A stretch of DNA of 6,115 nucleotides from Candidatus Methanophagales archaeon. Lineage in GTDB: Archaea > Halobacteriota > Syntropharchaeia > Alkanophagales > Methanospirareceae. The first letter of the stretch is position 1. Every line of letters starts with the position of its first letter. The notes beneath the pieces were generated by a model. That model was given only the letters and a program-made list of their open reading frames with translations, did no database searches and was not told the DNA's origin. This document shows positions 1-5,387 of this stretch, one piece after another. Made by a program: the position numbers and the translations under genes. Location of the stretch: contig PIXU01000124.1 in NCBI GenBank assembly GCA_003601795.1, forward strand, positions 1 through 6,115, in the 5' to 3' direction.

Positions 1-542
1 ATGGCGTGGCAATCTACTCCACCGGATGGCGTGTGGTAAGCATAGCAGTCCTGCCGACAATGGGTATCTCTACTGCTCTTGTTCCGGTAAGTGGGGCTGC
101 TTTTGGTGCGCGCTCATTTGAGAAGGTAAGTATTGCTCATCTCTATGCGGTGAAGATTGGCTTTTTGATGGAGACAGTTATAGCGTTGGTAACCTTCATT
201 TTCGCACCTCAGATAGCCGCGGTATTTACACAAGCCGAGGCAGCAGCACGTATCGCACCTGGTTTGACGACTTTCCTCAGGATAATCAGTTTTTACCACC
301 CAACAATATCATTTGGCATGCTCTCTTCTTCGCTTTTTCAAGGGACAGGAAAAGGTATGAACGCACTGATTGTCACGATTTTGCGAACGCTTATACTGAC
401 TCCACTATTTACAGTCGTATTTGGTTTCACCTTTGGATTGGGTTTGGTGGGAATCTGGTGGGGCTTGGTTGCAGCAAATATCGCTGGTGTAGCAGTAGCA
501 TTCTCATGGGCTCGGCTGTATATATGGGAGCTGATGAAATAA
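1..542 (+). CDS. MATE family efflux transporter, C-terminal part (5' truncated by window edge)
   Basis: An inner-membrane antiporter of the MATE (MOP superfamily) type, a family that exports cationic drugs, dyes or metabolites in exchange for H+ or Na+. The frame is already open at base 3 and ends with TAA at 540-542, leaving about 179 visible residues, roughly the last 40% of a typical 440-460 residue protein. The first visible stretch (YSTGWRVVSIAVLPTMGIS, then PVSGAAFGARSFEKV) matches the MATE pattern of a helix followed by a small-residue-rich loop with 'GA(R/G)' and a charged residue. About four further hydrophobic helices follow, separated by short basic loops (GTGKGMN; LRT), and the protein ends with WELMK. 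The GTG at position 6 lies inside the frame and is not the true start. It converges on the BMP gene and shares no operon with the rest of the window. The family call is firm; the substrate cannot be told. Confidence 0.85.
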   Translation, partial: GVAIYSTGWRVVSIAVLPTMGISTALVPVSGAAFGARSFEKVSIAHLYAVKIGFLMETVIALVTFIFAPQIAAVFTQAEAAARIAPGLTTFLRIISFYHPTISFGMLSSSLFQGTGKGMNALIVTILRTLILTPLFTVVFGFTFGLGLVGIWWGLVAANIAGVAVAFSWARLYIWELMK

Positions 543-611
543 GTAAAGTTTAATACACATCATTGGTAGCCGAAATTTTTGATGCGAGAATACAGCAAGG
601 TCATGGAGAAT

Positions 612-638
612 ACTTTAATCTTTTTAGTTTTTGTTGTG
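612..638 (+). terminator. U-rich transcription terminator downstream of the MATE gene
   Basis: About 70 bp after the MATE stop the plus strand carries clustered T-runs (CTTTAATCTTTTTAGTTTTTG), with more T-runs at about 652-672. Archaeal RNA polymerase terminates at U-rich tracts without needing a strong hairpin, and no strong stem precedes this tract. On the minus strand, downstream of the convergent BMP gene, no comparable T-tract is seen in the gap. The 543-726 interval holds no convincing gene. Confidence 0.45.
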
Positions 639-726
639 TGGGTATATTATAATTTTCGATTTTTGCGATTTTACTATTGACAGGCGAAAGAGGATTTTCC
701 CTCAGGATATTGCTCAGTCGGTGGAG

Positions 727-1797
727 CTAAGGAAGCTCGCCCACTACGTTCGGTTCAAAATAATAAATCTCTCGTAGCTCCTCGTCAGTCATCCCTGGGA
801 AGACTTCAAACTCTCCCTCGATGATCACTTGCTTTTTCTCTTCAACCATCTCCCTCACATCCTCAGGAACTAAGTCACTAAAGGGGGCGAGCTCTACTCC
901 TCCTTCAGCAAGCCCATACCACCAGTCCTGACCCGGATATTCATCCCATGTTCCCTCACGCACTGCCTTCACTACATCGGTCATGATGGGAGCCCAGTTC
1001 CAAACAACGCCAGTTAGAAATGCATGTGGGGCAAATCTTCTCATATCTGAGTTAAAACTTATATAGTAGACACCACTTTCCTCTGCTGCCTGTGCTGGAG
1101 CATAAGAATCGGAATGGTGGGTGATAATGTCGCATCCCCTGTCAATAAGGGATAAAGCTGTTTCCTTCTCTTTTTTGGGGTTATACCATTCGCCTATCCA
1201 CTCCACATAGACCTTGGCGTCAGGATTAACTGAGGCAACTCCTTTGGCAAAAGCATCGATAGTTCTCACCACTTCAGATGTTGGAAGGGCAGCGGCATAG
1301 CCAATCCTGTTTGTCTTGGTCATTGCACCAGCTACCATTCCAGCTAAGAATTCACCTTCATACATCCTCGCAAAGTATATACCTGTATTAGGAGCCTTTT
1401 TTTCAACGCCAGCCCCCCACATGAATATGACATCGGGGTAATTTGGAGCTACCTGCTGGATATATTCACCGAAATTGTAACTGTGACAGAAGATTACTTT
1501 GTATCCTGCCTCAGCATATTCCCTCATTATCTGTGGAGCATCGGGACCACAAGCCTCCTCCCTTTCTGAAAGTTCGACAAAGGGCAATTCTTCAGCCATT
1601 GCTTGAGCCCCTAAGTGCCCTTCATAGGTCCACCCAGAGTCCCCTATGGGACCAATGTGGAGGACAGCTACCTTTAATTCATGTTCCCTTTCTTCCCACA
1701 AGAATGAAGATACTACGGCTAATAACACCGCTACTAATATCAATGTTACCACTATTTTTGTTGCCTTTTTCATTTTATCATATTTCATGTAAATCAT
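727..1797 (-). CDS. BMP-family (PnrA/BmpA-like) substrate-binding protein with N-terminal membrane anchor
   Basis: A periplasmic-binding-fold protein of the basic membrane protein (BMP/Med) family, whose members capture nucleosides or related purine compounds for an ABC importer. With the start at 1797 it has 356 residues. A basic N-terminus and one hydrophobic segment (about residues 14-33) are followed directly by charged residues (WEEREHE). No lipobox cysteine is seen, so it is probably tethered by an uncleaved or signal-type helix on the outside of the membrane. The mature domain begins LKVAVLHIGPIGDSGWTYEG (about 41-60), the BMP ligand-loop region. The motif is of the D-x-GW type rather than the D-K-SFN of classical PnrA. 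Other family-like blocks are VIFCHSYNFGEYIQQVA (101-117), GEFLAGMVAGAMTKTNRIGY (148-167) and the aromatic WNWAP/DWWYGL segments near 266-296. Start choice: ATG at 1797 follows GGGGGTG by 6 nt. GTG at 1806 and ATGs at 1788 and 1773 are possible; 1788 would suit a leaderless transcript. No permease or ATPase gene adjoins it. Confidence 0.85.
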   Translation of the reverse strand: MIYMKYDKMKKATKIVVTLILVAVLLAVVSSFLWEEREHELKVAVLHIGPIGDSGWTYEGHLGAQAMAEELPFVELSEREEACGPDAPQIMREYAEAGYKVIFCHSYNFGEYIQQVAPNYPDVIFMWGAGVEKKAPNTGIYFARMYEGEFLAGMVAGAMTKTNRIGYAAALPTSEVVRTIDAFAKGVASVNPDAKVYVEWIGEWYNPKKEKETALSLIDRGCDIITHHSDSYAPAQAAEESGVYYISFNSDMRRFAPHAFLTGVVWNWAPIMTDVVKAVREGTWDEYPGQDWWYGLAEGGVELAPFSDLVPEDVREMVEEKKQVIIEGEFEVFPGMTDEELREIYYFEPNVVGELP

Positions 1798-1809
1798 GGG
1801 GTGCACCCC
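1798..1809. repeat. Perfect 12-bp palindrome at the BMP start and ribosome binding site
   Basis: GGGGTGCACCCC is an exact palindrome lying between the TATA-like element (1811-1819) and the ATG at 1797. Its CCCC arm on the plus strand, extended to 1810, is the complement of the GGGGGTG ribosome-binding-like element of the BMP gene. In RNA it could fold as a 4-bp GC stem with a TGCA loop, masking that element. In DNA it could be a dimeric repressor site. A 12-bp palindrome is expected about once or twice by chance in a window this size, so only the position makes it notable. Confidence 0.35.
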
Positions 1810-1810
1810 C

Positions 1811-1825
1811 TATTTAAAACTTTCG
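1811..1825 (-). promoter_or_regulatory. Archaeal BRE/TATA promoter of the BMP gene
   Basis: On the minus strand CGAAAG (BRE-like, purine-rich with central A's) runs straight into TTTTAAATA (TATA box), a close match to archaeal promoters. Transcription usually begins about 25 bp downstream of the TATA centre, here near 1789-1790. That would fall at or inside the proposed start region and favour a leaderless message beginning at the ATG at 1788. This conflicts with use of the GGGGGTG element for the ATG at 1797, so one of the two signals is probably fortuitous. TCGAAAG occurs twice just upstream, 9 bp apart (plus-strand CTTTCGA at 1820-1826 and 1829-1835). Confidence 0.5.
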
Positions 1826-1903
1826 ATGCTTTCGACAAATTATTCCTATGGCGTCAATAAAGGGTTGGATTTTGAGGTGGTGGTAGTTCCCCCAGAGAGA
1901 TTT

Positions 1904-2011
1904 TTAGAAATTGTTTAGTATTTTGGCGGGATTTATCCGTTCTCTGATGATCTCTTCCGCTGCTTCCGCACTTCGCACCAAATTTACGGTTAAATCAAAT
2001 TCCGAAAGTTC
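1904..2011 (-). other. Coding-like remnant (possible 3' end of a degraded gene)
   Basis: Read on the minus strand, this stretch translates without interruption to a charged, helix-like peptide (ELSEFDLTVNLVRS, then AEAAEEIIRERINPAKIL, ending NNF and TAA at 1904-1906). The composition resembles real protein rather than the surrounding AT-rich spacer. The frame is open further upstream, but there only as low-complexity F/S/N residues encoded by the U-rich terminator of the flavoprotein gene, with no ATG. Beyond the TAA the same frame is open again to about 1814 (starting KSLWGNYHHLKIQPF). No start codon with a ribosome binding site is visible, so an intact gene is unlikely. It may be a relic or coincidence. 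I do not recognise a family. Confidence 0.2.
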
Positions 2012-2025
2012 ATGATAACTATTAG

Positions 2026-2088
2026 AATTAAAAAAGAAGAAACTTATCTCGGCAAAGTTTCTGAAAGAAAAAAGGAGAAAAGAAAAGG
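2026..2088 (-). terminator. Terminator of the flavoprotein gene (U-rich tract plus stem-loop with U-tail)
   Basis: Immediately after the stop codon at 2089-2091 the minus strand is pyrimidine-rich with several T-runs (2064-2088). Next comes an 8-bp perfect inverted repeat, AGAAACTT/AAGTTTCT (2038-2045 and 2055-2062, 9-nt loop), followed on the minus strand by TTCTTTTTTAATT (2026-2038). This gives two successive signals: the archaeal U-tract type and a hairpin plus U-tail like an intrinsic terminator. Together they argue that the flavoprotein and BMP genes are separate transcription units. Confidence 0.55.
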
Positions 2089-3489
2089 CTAATACACCGG
2101 TGTAATACCTAAAGCCTTTTCTGCAGCATCTATTGTCACATCTATCAGCAAAGCCTGCGAAGGGTCATAGCATCTCTCCATATTTCTCATCTCCTCTGCG
2201 GTCATACCAGCGCGTATAGCAACACCCAACTCGTTTACACGTTCAGCAACCGTGGCTTCGCCGACCATCTGCGCTCCTATCAATTTCTTGGTGTATGCAT
2301 CGAAGATCAATTTCAGGGTGAGAGGCGTCGCTCCTGGGAAATATCTTGCCTTTACGAGTTTTGTTGCCTTACCGCTTATTGTTTTTATCCCTGCGCGGCT
2401 TGCCGCTTCGGTTGTAACACCTACTGAACCCATCAAGACACCCCCGACATCCGCTACTGTTGGTCCAAAACAATATTCGCAAGGAGAATATAAACCTGGT
2501 TGCCCACTAATATCGCTGAGTACGTTATCAGCAATGATCTTAGCTTGAGTGACAGCAGTAGATGCGAGTTGATTCAGTCTCGGACGATGCGTGATCCCAT
2601 CTACAACTTCTGTACAGTCACCAACTGCATATACATTGTTTATATGACGCCTTCCTTTTTTAACGTGCATTGCTCTATCCGTAATTATTCCTCCACTTTC
2701 TCCTATTTCCACCCCCGCTTCCTTTGCGAGGTCTACCTCAGGGATCATCCATTTGCCGATTATAACAATATCTGCGGGAATCTCCTCTTTCTCCTCTTCC
2801 TTTTCTCCTATCACCACCGATTTCGCCCACCCCTCATGTCCTTTTATAGCCGTTATCTCTCTTCTATCGAGAATGAATCTTATGCCGTCTTTCTCCATCC
2901 GCTCTTTGACCAGATCGCCCATATCAGGGTCTAAGCTGGAAGGCAGCAAAGAAGGTGGTCCACCGTGAACCGTTGTTTTTAATCCTCTCGCTGCAAAAGC
3001 GGCTGCAGCCTGCAATCCTATAATACCACGACCGCGAATATAAGCGTTTTTCACTCCATCCTTATTCAAAGCAGCTTCTATCTTTTCCGCATCCTCCTCA
3101 TTATTAAAAGTGAAAACACCATCGAGTTTCGTTTCTTTCACGAATTGTTTTCTCCCTGTCGCTATAACGAGAAAGTCGTATTTTAGCTCCTCGCCTGTCT
3201 TAAGGACTACGTTGTTTTCTTCTAAATTTAGTTTCGTTACCTCTGTCTCAGTTCTGAAATCAACGCCCTGGTCGATGAAAAACTGCGGCTTGTTTATCTC
3301 TGTTCTGTCTATCTCGTACCAGCCTCGCAAGGCAAAAGGCAGTCCACACGTGGATACCCAGCCGCTTTTCTCTCGCTTTATTAGCGTTAACTCCATTTCT
3401 TCTTCCACTGCGTCCTTCCTTGCAAGCAAGTTCCTCATCACATATATCCCAGCAATACCACCACCAACGATAACTATCTTTTTTGTCAT
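2089..3489 (-). CDS. FAD/NAD(P)-dependent disulfide reductase, CoA-disulfide reductase / NADH oxidase-like
   Basis: A cytoplasmic flavoprotein of the pyridine nucleotide-disulfide oxidoreductase family, in the branch with a single active-site cysteine (CoA-disulfide reductase, NADH oxidase, NAD(P)H:sulfur oxidoreductase). These reduce CoA-disulfide, polysulfide or O2 with NAD(P)H. It has 466 residues, slightly longer than the usual ~440-450. Order of parts: FAD-binding GGGIAG (9-14); redox cysteine C48 in STCGLPF, as in the family's S-x-x-C-G-x-P; ATG-type motif IATGRK (109-113); NAD(P)-site GRGIIG (153-158); FAD-site VGDCTEV (289-295); and a C-terminal dimerisation domain from about 345. Unusual: strand 2 of the NAD domain ends VHGGPPS, without the acidic residue typical of NAD-preferring enzymes, and a C-x2-C pair (C337/C340) sits before the dimerisation domain. 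The start at 3489 is set by GGAGG 6 nt upstream; an upstream in-frame codon at 3543 would add a basic tail and lacks support. The substrate is undetermined. Confidence 0.85.
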   Translation of the reverse strand: MTKKIVIVGGGIAGIYVMRNLLARKDAVEEEMELTLIKREKSGWVSTCGLPFALRGWYEIDRTEINKPQFFIDQGVDFRTETEVTKLNLEENNVVLKTGEELKYDFLVIATGRKQFVKETKLDGVFTFNNEEDAEKIEAALNKDGVKNAYIRGRGIIGLQAAAAFAARGLKTTVHGGPPSLLPSSLDPDMGDLVKERMEKDGIRFILDRREITAIKGHEGWAKSVVIGEKEEEKEEIPADIVIIGKWMIPEVDLAKEAGVEIGESGGIITDRAMHVKKGRRHINNVYAVGDCTEVVDGITHRPRLNQLASTAVTQAKIIADNVLSDISGQPGLYSPCEYCFGPTVADVGGVLMGSVGVTTEAASRAGIKTISGKATKLVKARYFPGATPLTLKLIFDAYTKKLIGAQMVGEATVAERVNELGVAIRAGMTAEEMRNMERCYDPSQALLIDVTIDAAEKALGITPVY

Positions 3490-3500
3490 CTTTCTCCTCC
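3490..3500 (-). promoter_or_regulatory. Strong Shine-Dalgarno site fixing the flavoprotein start
   Basis: The minus strand reads GGAGGAGAAAG directly before the ATG at 3489. GGAGG (3496-3500) is complementary to the anti-SD of archaeal 16S rRNA and sits 6 nt from the ATG, which makes 3489 a better start than the longer in-frame option at 3543. Confidence 0.8.
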
Positions 3501-3540
3501 TTCTCTCTTCAATTCTCGGTATTAAAATAGAAAGCAAAAG

Positions 3541-3550
3541 CATAAATAAT
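3541..3550 (-). promoter_or_regulatory. Possible TATA box of the flavoprotein gene
   Basis: The minus strand carries ATTATTTATG about 55 bp upstream of the ATG at 3489, preceded by AGCTA rather than a clear BRE. Transcription would begin near 3518-3520, giving a leader of about 30 nt that contains the GGAGG site. The match is moderate and other AT-rich stretches lie nearby. Confidence 0.35.
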
Positions 3551-3592
3551 TAGCTGGTTTTTTTCCTCCACCATCTCCCGCCAGATACTTGC

Positions 3593-3649
3593 TTACCGCT
3601 GAGCGCACAGAAAACGCGGAGAGTCGGAAAAATCATTTCTCGGCGGTAA
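3593..3649. repeat. Imperfect inverted repeat, 11-bp arms, in the nifB-flavoprotein gap
   Basis: TTACCGCTGAG (3593-3603) and CTCGGCGGTAA (3639-3649) pair over 11 positions, with one T-G position that is a wobble pair in plus-strand RNA and a mismatch in minus-strand RNA. The 35-nt interior contains a smaller CGC/GCG stem (3604-3606 with 3616-3618). It is more GC-rich than the flanking spacer. It could be a structured plus-strand RNA, an operator or a leader structure; no known RNA family is recognised. Confidence 0.3.
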
Positions 3650-3728
3650 ATTAACGGAATAACAAATGCGTATGTAAAGTGTACAAACTTGATTGGGAAT
3701 CTGATTCTGCCATGTGTCCTTCCAGAAT

Positions 3729-3749
3729 GCAAAATCACAAGGAAAAACA
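3729..3749 (-). terminator. Possible weak terminator after nifB
   Basis: Ten bases after the nifB stop the minus strand reads TGTTTTTCCTTGTGATTTTGC, two short T-runs without a stem. This is weak but in the right place to end the transcript of the three-gene block before the flavoprotein promoter. Confidence 0.25.
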
Positions 3750-3758
3750 TCACCCCTC

Positions 3759-4661
3759 TCATAAGTAGCAGTGTTGAATATCCTTTCCGAGTCTCCCGAT
3801 AGCATCTGCTCGGCACTGCCGGCAGTGCGTCATCTGCATCAGATACTTGCGGCATTTATCCTGCATTTGTTTCTTCTCTTGCGGTGTTGGCGGTGTGATA
3901 TGTGCAAACTTGTATTGTGGGATGAGGGGCATGATATTCTGCATATAAACGCCCATTTCCGCTATTTTCTTCGCTATGTCAACAATGTGCTTATCATTCA
4001 CTGTGGGAATAAGGACAGTGTTCACTTTCACCAGAATCTTACGCTTCACCGCCTCTCGAATTCCTTCTAACTGATTTCTCAACAGTACTTCTGCTCCTTC
4101 TTCTCCCCTGTATATTTTACCGTGATAATTGACAAACGAATAGATGTTCTTACCAATAGAAGGGTCAATAGCATTCAAGGTAACGGTCAAGGTTCCTATT
4201 CCTAACTCTTCGATTTTATCCATTCGATCTGGCAGAAGCAAGCCATTGGTGCTCAAGCATCGCATCAGATGCGGGAACTCTTCCTTTACGAGCCGGAACG
4301 TCTCGAACGTCTCCTCATTGTACAGCGGCTCTCCGGGTCCCGCAACGGCAATAACTTTGATGTAATGCACCTCCTTCAACACTTCTCTTACCCTTTCTAA
4401 CGCTTCCTGCGGTGTAAGTACCTTACTCGTCACACCTGGCCGCGATTCATTCACGCAATCGAATTTCCGTATGCAGTAATTACACTGGATATTACACTTC
4501 GGTGCCACGGCGAGATGCATTCTACCAAATAAATGGGCAGCGTTCTTACTGAAACAGGGGTGTTCCTGGACTCTCCTCAGTTGCGTGGGGTCCCACGGGA
4601 TCTCCTTGCCTTCTACTTTTGTTACATGCAGAAGTGCCTCCTCCTTTTCTGCAAGATTCAT
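3759..4661 (-). CDS. nifB: NifB, radical SAM FeMo-cofactor precursor (NifB-co / L-cluster) synthase, short archaeal form
   Basis: NifB fuses two [4Fe-4S] units and inserts a SAM-derived carbide to make the [8Fe-9S-C] cluster, precursor of nitrogenase cofactors. The 300-residue protein has: HPCF (34-37), the N-terminal conserved cysteine of NifB; radical-SAM CNIQCNYC (C56, C60, C63); NESRPGVTS (71-79), the NifB signature E-x-RPG; AGPGEPL (107-113) and STNG (137-140) for SAM binding; and CRQCRADAIGRL (280-291), the C-x2-C-RADA-x-G block that holds an extra cluster. A last cysteine is at 298. It lacks the C-terminal NifX-like domain of many bacterial NifB proteins, as is usual in methanogens. 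The ATG at 4661 is 1 nt after the Dsr-LP stop, with GGGAG at 4672-4676; an upstream TTG at 4691 would overlap that gene and is less likely. Co-transcription with Dsr-LP is near certain. No nifHDKEN is in view, so the cluster may serve another enzyme. Confidence 0.9.
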   Translation of the reverse strand: MNLAEKEEALLHVTKVEGKEIPWDPTQLRRVQEHPCFSKNAAHLFGRMHLAVAPKCNIQCNYCIRKFDCVNESRPGVTSKVLTPQEALERVREVLKEVHYIKVIAVAGPGEPLYNEETFETFRLVKEEFPHLMRCLSTNGLLLPDRMDKIEELGIGTLTVTLNAIDPSIGKNIYSFVNYHGKIYRGEEGAEVLLRNQLEGIREAVKRKILVKVNTVLIPTVNDKHIVDIAKKIAEMGVYMQNIMPLIPQYKFAHITPPTPQEKKQMQDKCRKYLMQMTHCRQCRADAIGRLGKDIQHCYL

Positions 4662-4662
4662 A

Positions 4663-5331
4663 TTAGAATATCTCCCTTTTGAACTCTTCAAACCCTATCT
4701 CCTTAATATATCTGCCCAATCGCTTTTTAGTATCGCAATTCTTGTAGTAGTTGATGACTCTATCTGCAATATCAATAGCCTCATCATCAGTTAGATTTTC
4801 CGCCAGAACTTCGGCAATCGTAGGAGCCGCACCCGCAGAACCGCCAACAACCACTTTCCAACCTTTTGGCATTCCGATAAAGCCCAAATCCTTTATCCAT
4901 GATTCCGCGCAGCTATTCGTACAGCCAGAAACCCCGATTTTAAACTTTGAAGGCAGTGTCATTCCGTGATATTTCCTGTCAAATTCCATACCTAAGGACA
5001 CAGAATCTTGCTTTCCTCTTTTACAAAACGTTGTTCCCGGACAGAACTTCACACTTCTGACACATAACCCAATAGCATAACCTGGTGGTATATCGAGGTC
5101 TCGCCAGGCATCTTCTATATCGCGCTCCGCTATACCCACGATAGCTATTCTTTGTGCAGAGGTCAATTTTAATGCTTTAGCATTGTATTTCTCTGCGACA
5201 TCTGCTATTTTTCTAAGCGTAGAAGGCTCGCAAATCCCTCCCGGTATATGTGGCGCAATAGCGTACGTTTCATAATCCTGCTGGATAATAGCCCCCTGCT
5301 CTAATAAATCCTTCTTCTTTTCTGCTCCCAT
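4663..5331 (-). CDS. Small siroheme/[4Fe-4S] sulfite reductase-like protein (group I Dsr-LP)
   Basis: A 222-residue protein of the nitrite/sulfite reductase superfamily, matching in size and layout the group I dissimilatory-sulfite-reductase-like proteins of methanogens, whose physiological substrate is unsettled (sulfite, nitrite or another small oxyanion). An N-terminal ferredoxin-like half-domain (about 10-80) includes LKLTSAQRI (54-62), whose basic residues correspond to anion/siroheme contacts. The 4Fe-4S/siroheme domain carries the full ligand set: C97 and C103 (C-x5-C in FCPGTTFC) and C137 and C141 (C-x3-C in GCTNSC). Extra cysteines are at 34, 90 and 199. There is no inserted ferredoxin domain and no F420-binding domain, unlike Fsr, so it needs an external electron donor. 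The ATG at 5331 has no Shine-Dalgarno site, but a TATA-like element lies about 28 bp upstream, fitting leaderless translation. It follows the flavodiiron gene by 57 bp and abuts nifB. Confidence 0.85.
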   Translation of the reverse strand: MGAEKKKDLLEQGAIIQQDYETYAIAPHIPGGICEPSTLRKIADVAEKYNAKALKLTSAQRIAIVGIAERDIEDAWRDLDIPPGYAIGLCVRSVKFCPGTTFCKRGKQDSVSLGMEFDRKYHGMTLPSKFKIGVSGCTNSCAESWIKDLGFIGMPKGWKVVVGGSAGAAPTIAEVLAENLTDDEAIDIADRVINYYKNCDTKKRLGRYIKEIGFEEFKREIF

Positions 5332-5355
5332 TTTTACTTTTTAATGCTTGCTTAT

Positions 5356-5370
5356 CTTTTTAAGGTTTTC
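5356..5370 (-). promoter_or_regulatory. BRE/TATA-like promoter giving a leaderless Dsr-LP message
   Basis: On the minus strand GAAAACC (BRE-like) precedes TTAAAAAG (5356-5363). The box centre is about 28 bp from the A of the Dsr-LP ATG, so transcription would start within about 3 nt of the start codon. That agrees with the absence of a Shine-Dalgarno site. The Dsr-LP-nifB pair may therefore be transcribed separately from, as well as together with, the flavodiiron gene. The element is AT-rich and could be chance. Confidence 0.4.
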
Positions 5371-5387
5371 TATTTTTCACGACTTTG

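Noticed and set aside
114..299. 61-codon minus-strand ORF inside the MATE gene
   Set aside because: Shadow of the MATE frame; although cysteine-rich, the cysteines are reverse complements of codons in the MATE helices and show no zinc-finger spacing.
724..738. GAGCT/AGCTC hairpin across the BMP stop codon as an intrinsic terminator
   Set aside because: The stem is only 5 bp and no T-run follows on the minus strand.
1443..1817. 124-codon plus-strand ORF opposite the BMP gene
   Set aside because: Antisense shadow of a well-supported BMP protein; its translation has no recognisable domain and is rich in P, L, H and C as expected from a reverse frame.
2093..2104. Perfect palindrome TACACCGGTGTA at the end of the flavoprotein gene
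   Set aside because: It encodes the last residues (TPVY region) and a palindrome of this length is expected by chance about once per few kilobases; no promoter adjoins it.
2252..2968. Plus-strand ORFs of 98, 144 and 71 codons opposite the flavoprotein
   Set aside because: Antisense shadows; the minus-strand frame shows complete FAD and NAD motifs and a strong ribosome binding site.
3110..3553. 147-codon plus-strand ORF opposite the flavoprotein start
   Set aside because: Antisense shadow dominated by S, F and I; no ribosome binding site and no family resemblance.
4661..4691. Longer nifB start at 4691
   Set aside because: It is a TTG codon overlapping the Dsr-LP end with no ribosome binding site; ATG at 4661 has GGGAG upstream and abuts the previous stop.
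3771..4969. Plus-strand ORFs (99, 73, 69 and 72 codons) opposite nifB and Dsr-LP
   Set aside because: All lie within reverse complements of genes with intact catalytic motifs; none has a recognisable domain.
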